A DNA stretch of 64,000 bases from NCBI RefSeq assembly GCF_030053895.1, contig NZ_CP125781.1:2356001-2420000 (forward strand), written 5' to 3'. Position numbers and translations under genes: made by a program. Below the pieces are notes generated by a model that was not told the origin of the DNA, ran no database searches, and saw only the letters and a list, made by a program, of their open reading frames with translations. This DNA is from Trabulsiella odontotermitis (GTDB lineage: Bacteria; Pseudomonadota; Gammaproteobacteria; Enterobacterales; Enterobacteriaceae). Positions 57,679 to 64,000 of the stretch are shown one piece after another (position 1 is the first letter of the stretch; every line of letters begins with the position of its first letter).

Positions 57679-59205
57679 TTACCCTTTGCGGAACATTTTC
57701 AGCATGCGCTGAGTGACGGTGAAACCACCAAAAATGTTAATACTGGCGATCAGTACCGCGATAAAACTGAGGAAGCTGACCCAGCCACCCTGCCCGATCT
57801 GCAACAGCGCGCCTACCACAATAATCCCCGAAATAGCGTTGGTGACGGACATCAACGGCGTATGCAGCGCATGTGACACGTTCCACACCACGTAATAACC
57901 CACCACGCAGGAAAGCGCGAAAACGGTGAAGTGACCGAGGAACTCTTTCGGCGCCACATCGGCCAGCCAGCCGAACAGGATAATCACCAGCGCCATCAGC
58001 GCGTATTTGCGCCACGGCGAAGCCGGTTTTTCCGGCGCTTTCGGCGCGGTATCGACTTTTGCCGCCTGCGGCTGAGCAGAAACCTGAATCGGCGGCGCGG
58101 GCCAGGTAATTTCGCCTTCACGCACCACGGTCACGCCGCGCACCACGACATCATCAAAATCAATGGTGACTGTGCCGTCTTTTTCTTTGCACAGCAATTT
58201 CATCAGGTTAACCAGGTTGGTGCCGTACAGCTGAGAAGACTGCGTCGGCAGGCGCCCCGGTAAATCGGTATAGCCAATCACCTTCACGCCGCCCGGCGTG
58301 GTCACCACTTCGTTGGCGACGGTGTATTCACAGTTACCGCCGTTTTGCGCCGCCAGGTCAACAATCACGCTGCCCGGCGTCATGGAATCAACCATTTCGC
58401 GGGTAATGAGCGTTGGTGCAGGTTTGCCGGGAATCAGCGCTGTGGTGACGATGATGTCCACCTCTTTCGCCTGGGCGGCGAAAAGCGCCATTTCTGCCTT
58501 AATAAAGGCTTCTGACATCACTTTGGCATAGCCGTCGCCGCTGCCCGCTTCCTCTTCGAAATCCAGCTCGAGGAATTCTGCGCCCATGCTCTGTACCTGC
58601 TCTTTAACTTCAGGGCGGGTATCGAAAGCGCGGACAATCGCGCCGAGGCTGTTTGCCGCGCCGATGGCCGCAAGCCCTGCCACCCCGGCGCCGATCACCA
58701 TCACTTTGGCAGGCGGCACTTTCCCGGCAGCGGTGATCTGCCCGGTAAAGAAGCGGCCGAATTCATGGGCGGCTTCGACGATCGCACGGTAGCCCGCGAT
58801 ATTCGCCATCGAGCTCAGGGCATCCAGCGACTGCGCACGTGAAATACGCGGTACGGAATCCATCGCCATCACGTTAATGTTGCGCGCTGCCAGCTTTTCC
58901 ATCAGTTCAGGGTTCTGCGCAGGCCAGATAAAGCTGATTAAGGTCGTGCCCGGATTGAGCAACGCGATTTCTTTGTCCGTCGGCGCATTAACCTTGAGAA
59001 TGACATCCGAATGCCATACGGCATTGCCGGTCACGATCTCTGCGCCCACTGCCGCGAAGGCGCTGTCGTCGAAACTGGCCAGATGCCCCGCGCTGTTTTC
59101 AACGGCGACCTCGAAACCGAGTTTGAGTAACTGTTCCACCGTTTTTGGCGTCGCAGCAACCCGGGTTTCCTGGGCCCACCTCTCTTTTGGTACACCAATA
59201 CGCAT
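57679..59205 (-). CDS. pntA: NAD(P) transhydrogenase subunit alpha PntA
   Basis: NAD(H)-binding subunit, 508 residues. The Rossmann loop VIGAGVAGLAAIGAANSLGA is at about 170-190. A variable Pro/Ala/Lys linker lies at about 380-400 and four C-terminal helices follow. ATG 59205 aligns with E. coli MRIG and has GGAAGGG upstream; an ATG five codons earlier is less likely. Operon with pntB. Confidence 0.97.
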   Translation of the reverse strand: MRIGVPKERWAQETRVAATPKTVEQLLKLGFEVAVENSAGHLASFDDSAFAAVGAEIVTGNAVWHSDVILKVNAPTDKEIALLNPGTTLISFIWPAQNPELMEKLAARNINVMAMDSVPRISRAQSLDALSSMANIAGYRAIVEAAHEFGRFFTGQITAAGKVPPAKVMVIGAGVAGLAAIGAANSLGAIVRAFDTRPEVKEQVQSMGAEFLELDFEEEAGSGDGYAKVMSEAFIKAEMALFAAQAKEVDIIVTTALIPGKPAPTLITREMVDSMTPGSVIVDLAAQNGGNCEYTVANEVVTTPGGVKVIGYTDLPGRLPTQSSQLYGTNLVNLMKLLCKEKDGTVTIDFDDVVVRGVTVVREGEITWPAPPIQVSAQPQAAKVDTAPKAPEKPASPWRKYALMALVIILFGWLADVAPKEFLGHFTVFALSCVVGYYVVWNVSHALHTPLMSVTNAISGIIVVGALLQIGQGGWVSFLSFIAVLIASINIFGGFTVTQRMLKMFRKG

Positions 59206-59725
59206 AATTTTCCCTTCCATCGGTATGTAATGATGGTTTGTTGAGTCGTCGGCTAAAGCGGGTTGCGCCGCGACGCAAGCCCTTTCTCCGCCTGAAAATA
59301 AAACAGTAACAAACTTTCTATAACCTACTGAAAATAACGGCTGCGATCTACATCCTGAAAAAAGTATTTGTGAATTTATTGCGGAAAAAGCATCGCTGCA
59401 CTGCGCAGCAGCAATATTTACCTTTATTTTAAGACGAGGCCTGATAATTCGCTCTAACGAAGCGGTAAAACGTGATCAATCGCCTGCGGGGAAATGCGTT
59501 TTTAACAATACATTAACTTATAAAAGTGGTAACAATAACCTGTTTGACTGTTCAAGCGCCTGTTTTTTCAACATATCGCCAAAAGTTATCTTACTCTGCA
59601 ATCGACTTCGCACTGGAAATGAAAAATGCCGCAGACAGCAAGCAGAATTAAATGCAATAATCAGCCACGTTTCTATTCAACAACACTACCAGTATCTGGT
59701 TTGCGCAAGGCGAAGGATTATTTTT
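59206..59725. other. 520-base divergent promoter region pntA/ydgH
   Basis: No open frame with a ribosome site is seen on either strand. The right two-thirds is A+T-rich, with TTAACA, CATTAACTTATAAAAG and similar promoter-like sequence. It presumably carries the pntA promoter (left) and the ydgH promoter (right). I cannot define operators. Confidence 0.4.
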
Positions 59726-60676
59726 ATGAAGCTTAAGTATACACTCCTGGCGTCAGCACTCCTGTCTGCAACTGCCCTGTCAGCCAATGCAGCCACCGAG
59801 TTAACCCCGGAGCAAGCGGCAGCACTGAAGCCCTACGACCGCATCGTGATCACCGGCCGCTTTAACGCTATTGGCGAAGCGGTACAGGCAGTTTCCCGCA
59901 AAGCGGATAAAGAAGGCGCAGCGTCTTTTTATGTTGTAGATACCTCAGATTTTGGCAACAGCGGTAACTGGCGCGTCACTGCCGACCTTTATAAGAGCGA
60001 TGCAGGCAAAGCTGACGAACCCGTAAACCGCGTCATTAACGGCGTGACTGAATTACCAAAAGACCAGGCCGTTGAGCTTGAGCCTTTTGACACCGTCACT
60101 GTTCAGGGTTTTTTCCGCAGCCAACCGGACGTGAACGATGCCATCACCAAAGCCGCGAAAGCGAAAGGTGCGGCGTCCTTCTTTATTGTTCGCCAGGTTG
60201 ATGCGAACGATGGCGGCAACCAGCGCGTAACGGCGTTTATCTATAAAGCCGATGCGAAGAAACGCGTTCTGCAGAGCCCGGATGCGATCCCGGCGGATTC
60301 CGAAGCGGGCCGCGCAGCACTGGCGAAAGGCGGTGAAGAAGCGAAGAAAGTGGAAATCCCGGGCGTGGCGAGCACCGCTTCCGTCGGCATGGGAACCGGC
60401 GTAGGTCGTTTCTTCGAAACGCAATCCTCTAAAGGTGGACGTTACACTGTCACTCTGCCGGACGGCACCAAAATCGAAGAAGTGAATAAAATTACTGCGG
60501 CACAGATGGTTCCGTTCGACAGCGTTAAGTTTACCGGCAACTATGGCAACATGACCGAAATCTCCTACCAGGTCGCCAAACGGGCGGCAAAAAAAGGCGC
60601 GAAGTATTATCACATCACGCGTCAATGGCAGGAGCGCGGCGGTAACATGACTATCAGCGCCGATCTGTATAAATAA
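59726..60676 (+). CDS. ydgH: YdgH, triple DUF1471 (YhcN-like) periplasmic protein
   Basis: A 316-residue exported protein (E. coli 314): signal peptide at residues 1-22 (ending LSANA), then three DUF1471 repeats at about 35-95, 115-170 and 255-316. Each repeat carries a GAAS/AKYY-H-type core (GAASFYVVD, GAASFFIVRQ, GAKYYHITRQ) ending in a YK strand. DUF1471 proteins are stress and biofilm related. GAAGGA precedes the ATG; a terminator follows. Confidence 0.94.
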   Translation: MKLKYTLLASALLSATALSANAATELTPEQAAALKPYDRIVITGRFNAIGEAVQAVSRKADKEGAASFYVVDTSDFGNSGNWRVTADLYKSDAGKADEPVNRVINGVTELPKDQAVELEPFDTVTVQGFFRSQPDVNDAITKAAKAKGAASFFIVRQVDANDGGNQRVTAFIYKADAKKRVLQSPDAIPADSEAGRAALAKGGEEAKKVEIPGVASTASVGMGTGVGRFFETQSSKGGRYTVTLPDGTKIEEVNKITAAQMVPFDSVKFTGNYGNMTEISYQVAKRAAKKGAKYYHITRQWQERGGNMTISADLYK

Positions 60677-60691
60677 GCGAATACCCTTCAC

Positions 60692-60718
60692 AAAAAGGCG
60701 GTTTTTACCGCCTTTTTT
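60692..60718 (+). terminator. Terminator of ydgH
   Basis: AAAAAGGCGGT pairs with ACCGCCTTTTT around a T-rich loop and continues into a T-tract, 15 bases after the ydgH stop. Confidence 0.93.
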
Positions 60719-60853
60719 CATTTTTTTATGCATACGTCATTGCATGCAGCCTGGACACTTCGTAAAATCCCGCGCCTTAGCGTAATCCACCATGTTTATG
60801 CGATTACACACAATAAATATTCTTTCATCCCGATTTTCTGCCACAGGATGCCC

Positions 60854-62236
60854 ATGGAAAAGAAACTAGGTCTAAGCGCGCTAACTGCTCTGGTATTAAG
60901 CTCAATGCTGGGCGCTGGCGTGTTCAGTCTGCCGCAAAACATGGCCGCAGTGGCCAGCCCGGCAGCGCTGCTCATCGGCTGGGTGATTACCGGCATCGGG
61001 ATCCTGTTTCTCGCTTTTGCCATGCTGGTGCTGACGCGAATTCGCCCTGATCTCGATGGCGGTATTTTTACCTATGCCCGTGAAGGATTTGGTGAACTGA
61101 TCGGTTTTTGCTCAGCCTGGGGGTACTGGCTGTGCGCGGTGATCGCCAATGTGTCTTATCTGGTTATCGTCTTTTCCGCACTGAGTTTCTTTACTGACAC
61201 GCCGGAACTACGGCTGTTTGGCGACGGTAATACCTGGCAGTCGATCATCGGCGCGTCAGTGCTACTGTGGTTCGTGCATTTCCTTGTCTTGCGCGGCGTG
61301 CAGACGGCGGCGAGCATCAACCTGGTCGCGACGCTGGCGAAATTGCTGCCGCTCGGACTGTTTGTGGTGCTGGCGGCGATGGCGTTTCGCCTTGATGTGT
61401 TTAGTCTGGATTTCAGCGGTATTGCACTTGGCGTGCCGGTCTGGGAACAGGTGAAAAACACCATGTTGATTACGCTGTGGGTGTTCATCGGCGTGGAAGG
61501 CGCCGTAGTGGTCTCTGCCCGCGCACGTAATAAGAATGATGTCGGGCGCGCGACGCTGCTGGCAGTACTTTCTGCGCTGGCGGTTTATCTGCTGGTGACA
61601 TTGCTGTCGTTGGGCGTAGTCGCCCGCCCGGAACTGGCTGGCATGCGCAATCCGTCAATGGCCGGTCTGATGGTAAACATGATGGGTTCCTGGGGTGAGG
61701 TGATTATCGCCGCCGGGCTTATCGTCTCGGTGTGCGGCGCTTATCTGAGTTGGACGATTATGGCGGCCGAAGTGCCTTATCTGGCGGCGACGCACAAAGC
61801 GTTTCCGCGCGTCTTTGCCCGTCAGAATAAAAATAGCGCGCCGTCCGCCTCGCTGTGGTTGACCAACATCAGCGTGCAGGTTTGCCTGGTGCTGATCTGG
61901 CTGACCGGTTCCGACTACAACACGCTGCTGACCATCGCCTCCGAGATGATCCTCGTGCCCTATTTCCTCGTTGGCGCATTCCTGCTGAAAATCGCCACCC
62001 GTCCGCTGCATAAAGCAGTAGGTATCGGCGCCTGCATTTATGGCTTATGGTTATTATATGCTTCCGGCCCGATGCATCTGCTGCTGTCCGTGGTGTTGTA
62101 TGCGCCGGGGTTACTGGTCTTTCTTTACGCGCGCCGTACGCATCGGCACGATGGCGTGTTGAGACGCCGCGAAATGGCATTAATTGGTTTTATACTGGTT
62201 GCCGCCTTCCCGGCAACGTGGATGCTGATGGGGTAA
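60854..62236 (+). CDS. ydgI: APC-family arginine/ornithine antiporter-like YdgI
   Basis: Amino acid/polyamine antiporter (ArcD/basic amino acid branch) of 460 residues, equal to E. coli YdgI, with twelve helices. It begins MEKKLGLSALTALVLSSMLGAGVFSLPQN. ATG 60854 follows AGGATGCCC and aligns with E. coli; the frame is open 42 codons further upstream across the intergenic region. Substrate not proven. Confidence 0.94.
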   Translation: MEKKLGLSALTALVLSSMLGAGVFSLPQNMAAVASPAALLIGWVITGIGILFLAFAMLVLTRIRPDLDGGIFTYAREGFGELIGFCSAWGYWLCAVIANVSYLVIVFSALSFFTDTPELRLFGDGNTWQSIIGASVLLWFVHFLVLRGVQTAASINLVATLAKLLPLGLFVVLAAMAFRLDVFSLDFSGIALGVPVWEQVKNTMLITLWVFIGVEGAVVVSARARNKNDVGRATLLAVLSALAVYLLVTLLSLGVVARPELAGMRNPSMAGLMVNMMGSWGEVIIAAGLIVSVCGAYLSWTIMAAEVPYLAATHKAFPRVFARQNKNSAPSASLWLTNISVQVCLVLIWLTGSDYNTLLTIASEMILVPYFLVGAFLLKIATRPLHKAVGIGACIYGLWLLYASGPMHLLLSVVLYAPGLLVFLYARRTHRHDGVLRRREMALIGFILVAAFPATWMLMG

Positions 62237-62273
62237 CGGTGTTTCCCCGTCGCTGAACGCTAAGGAGACACTG

Positions 62274-62999
62274 ATGGGTACCACCCGACAGCGCCCGGTC
62301 CTTATTACTGGTGGAGGTCGACGTATCGGCCTCGCCCTTGCCCACCATTTTATCAATCAGAAACAGTCCGTTATCGTCAGCTATCGCAGCGAATACCCGG
62401 CCATTGACGGGTTACGTGAAGCCGGAGCCATCTGCATTCAGGCTGATTTTTCCACGGATGACGGCATTCTGGCGTTTGCGGATGAAGTGAAAAACCACGC
62501 GGCGCAGGGTTTACGCGCGATCCTGCACAATGCCAGCGGTTGGGCCGCTGAAAAGAGCGGCATTCCGCTGAGCGACGTGTTGAGCACAATGCTGCAAATT
62601 CACGTTCATGCCCCTTATCTGCTCAACCATGCGCTGGAAGGATTACTGCGTGGCCACGGCCACGCCGCCAGCGATATCATTCATTTCACGGATTATGTCG
62701 TGGAACGCGGCAGCGACAAGCATATCGCTTACGCCGCCAGCAAAGCGGCGCTGGATAACATGACCCGCTCGTTTGCGCGGAAAATGGCGCCGGAAGTGAA
62801 AGTGAACGCCATTGCCCCTTCGCTTATCCTGTTTAACGAAGGCGACGATGCCGACTACCGGCAGCAGGCGCTGAATAAATCGTTGATGAAAACCGCGCCG
62901 GGCGAGAAAGAGATCATCGAGCTGGTCGATTATCTGCTGGTCAGTTGCTTCGTGACCGGGCGTTCTTTCGCCGTGGATGGCGGTCGCCATCTGCGTTAG
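62274..62999 (+). CDS. folM: Dihydromonapterin reductase FolM
   Basis: SDR enzyme of 241 residues that reduces dihydromonapterin (and weakly dihydrofolate) with NADPH. The cofactor motif TGGGRRIG (residues 13-20) is the pteridine-reductase variant. Catalytic YAASK is present, and the C-terminus is VTGRSFAVDGGRHLR. AAGGAGA precedes the ATG. Its TAG overlaps the ydgC stop by four bases (TTAG). Confidence 0.94.
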   Translation: MGTTRQRPVLITGGGRRIGLALAHHFINQKQSVIVSYRSEYPAIDGLREAGAICIQADFSTDDGILAFADEVKNHAAQGLRAILHNASGWAAEKSGIPLSDVLSTMLQIHVHAPYLLNHALEGLLRGHGHAASDIIHFTDYVVERGSDKHIAYAASKAALDNMTRSFARKMAPEVKVNAIAPSLILFNEGDDADYRQQALNKSLMKTAPGEKEIIELVDYLLVSCFVTGRSFAVDGGRHLR

Positions 63000-63331
63000 T
63001 GGAAGCGACTCCACAGAGCAATTAACACCCAGGCGCTGAGCCCCCAACAGACGACAGCGCCCGTCAGCGCCCATGGAAGCCGCCAGAAGCCAGTGAAATA
63101 CCACAGCGACAACAGGTAGAGAAAGTACGGAATGATTGACCACATGCCAAAGACGATGGTCGCGCGCAGCGCTTCAATGCCCCGCTCGCTGGCGACAATG
63201 TAATGCGCGATCAATGCAAAGGTCGGGAACAGCGGGATTAGCCCGGCAATGTAATAATTTTTGGTTTTCGCCAGAATGCCAATTAGCACCACCACCAGCG
63301 CACCCAACGCTGCTTTGATCACCAGCCCCAT
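62996..63331 (-). CDS. ydgC: YdgC, GlpM-family inner membrane protein
   Basis: A 111-residue membrane protein with four helices (LVIKAALGALVVVLIGILA at the start), GlpM/DUF-type, as E. coli YdgC. In Pseudomonas GlpM is linked to alginate. Function here unknown. It converges on folM and is divergent from rstA across 126 bases. Confidence 0.92.
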   Translation of the reverse strand: MGLVIKAALGALVVVLIGILAKTKNYYIAGLIPLFPTFALIAHYIVASERGIEALRATIVFGMWSIIPYFLYLLSLWYFTGFWRLPWALTGAVVCWGLSAWVLIALWSRFH

Positions 63332-63385
63332 CGTTTTGCCTTAACATTCAAATAACAAGAATCGGCAGCATAACGGAATTCACTG

Positions 63386-63402
63386 TGTTTATAAAAGATT
63401 AA
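63386..63402 (+). promoter_or_regulatory. PhoP-box-like element upstream of rstA
   Basis: TGTTTA-TAAAA-GATTAA resembles the PhoP direct repeat (T/G)GTTTA-N5-(T/G)GTTTA with a good first half and two mismatches in the second. It lies about 56-72 bases before rstA, whose E. coli homologue is PhoPQ-activated. Confidence 0.4.
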
Positions 63403-63457
63403 TGGAAGCCGGTTGTCAGCGGGTGTATGTTACTTTTTTTAGTTGCGCATGTAGATT

Positions 63458-64000
63458 ATGAACAAGATTGTTTATGTCGAAGATGATCCCGACGTTGGCG
63501 CGCTGATTGCCGCCTATCTGGGCAAGCATGATATGGATGTTGTCGTTGAGCCGCGCGGGGATCGCGCAGAAGAGATTATCGCCAGCGAGAAACCCGATCT
63601 CGTGTTGCTGGACATCATGTTGCCGGGCAAAGATGGCATGACGCTATGCCGTGATCTGCGCAACCAGTGGCAAGGACCGATCGTCCTGCTGACCTCCCTC
63701 GACAGCGACATGAACCATATTCTGTCACTGGAAATGGGCGCCAGTGATTACATCCTGAAAACCACGCCACCCGCCGTTCTGCTGGCACGCCTGCGGTTGC
63801 ATTTACGTCAACGCGTCACCCCTGCCGCTGTCACGACGGCATCGTCGTTAACACCGCATAAAGCCCTGCGCTTTGGTTCACTGTCGATTGACCCGGTGAA
63901 CCGGCAGGTGATCCTCAGCGGAGAAAACGTCGCACTCTCGACCGCTGATTTCGATCTGCTCTGGGAACTGGCAACCCATGCCGGGCAAATTATGGATCGT
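63458..64000 (+). CDS. rstA: RstA response regulator (partial, runs off window)
   Basis: OmpR/PhoB-family regulator, first 181 codons only. The receiver domain has acidic residues in VYVEDDPDVG, the phospho-acceptor Asp in LVLLDIMLPGKDG (about residue 51) and TSL plus Lys (YILKTTPP). The DNA-binding domain starts near LRFGSLSIDPVNRQV, and the sequence ends inside ELATHAGQIMDR. Partner kinase RstB should lie beyond the edge. ATG 63458 has no strong ribosome site. It likely controls asr in this same window. Confidence 0.93.
   Translation, partial: MNKIVYVEDDPDVGALIAAYLGKHDMDVVVEPRGDRAEEIIASEKPDLVLLDIMLPGKDGMTLCRDLRNQWQGPIVLLTSLDSDMNHILSLEMGASDYILKTTPPAVLLARLRLHLRQRVTPAAVTTASSLTPHKALRFGSLSIDPVNRQVILSGENVALSTADFDLLWELATHAGQIMDR

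Noticed and set aside
60728..60853. 42-residue N-terminal extension of YdgI
   Set aside because: It begins inside the ydgH terminator's T-tract; the ATG at 60854 has a ribosome site and matches E. coli.
1..64000. Search for tRNA, rRNA, CRISPR, insertion sequences, prophage and integrase genes
   Set aside because: No repeat array, inverted-repeat-bounded transposase, CCA-ended cloverleaf or phage gene was noticed. This is by reading, not by a dedicated tool.

Overview
The window is a compact stretch of enterobacterial chromosome. About 65 genes are packed on both strands with short intergenic gaps. Most products match, in length and sequence, the Escherichia coli/Salmonella genes of the terminus region (roughly the 30-36 min part of the E. 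coli map as I recall it). I see no prophage, insertion sequence, integrase, CRISPR array, rRNA or tRNA. Divergence from E. coli K-12 and the extra loci point to a Citrobacter/Enterobacter-like member of the Enterobacteriaceae, not E. coli itself. Species assignment is inference.

Layout. 0-7.7 kb: dgcF-yneG-glsB, a chemoreceptor gene behind a Pho-box-like promoter, sad with its regulator ptrR, and a PhzF-family gene. 7.9-19.3 kb: sotB, marC, the marRAB operon with its operators, eamA, ydeE, a membrane-anchored XRE regulator, another MFS pump, an unknown membrane protein, dcp and ydfG. 19.3-28.3 kb: rspR, then a six-gene minus-strand operon (rspA, uxaC-like, GPH transporter, rspB, ydfJ, ydfI) that together encodes uptake and conversion of hexuronates/aldonates to 2-keto-3-deoxygluconate. 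28.5-39.8 kb: ynfB, speG, ynfC, ynfD, bioD2, mlc, ynfL/ynfM, asr, ydgU, ydgD, a CHASE4-like GGDEF-EAL protein, and mdtJI preceded by a probable mdtU upstream ORF.

40.1-49.9 kb is the most accessory-looking part, a stress island. It holds ydeI/omdA, an unknown membrane protein with a DUF421 protein, a 29-codon small ORF, two SDR oxidoreductases, and an eight-gene minus-strand operon. That operon runs yciG, yciF, a small membrane protein, yciE, a cyanide-insensitive-type cytochrome bd oxidase (two subunits plus a 41-residue DUF2474-like subunit), and a trehalose-synthase-like GH13 enzyme. 50-56 kb: umuDC behind a near-perfect LexA box, smrA, ogt, fnr, a cysteine-rich orphan, uspE and ydiH. 56-64 kb: pntAB, ydgH, ydgI, folM, ydgC and the start of rstA, which runs off the right edge.

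Genes that work together: MarR/MarA/MarB in multidrug response; the rsp operon in sugar-acid catabolism; mdtU-mdtJI and speG in spermidine detoxification; asr with rstA in acid response (an RstA-box-like site precedes asr); umuDC and ogt in DNA repair and damage tolerance; PntAB in NADPH supply. The most promising new biology is the eight-gene stress/bd-oxidase/GH13 operon, the Pho-box chemoreceptor, the probable mdtU homologue, the asr leader hairpin, and several unlisted small ORFs.
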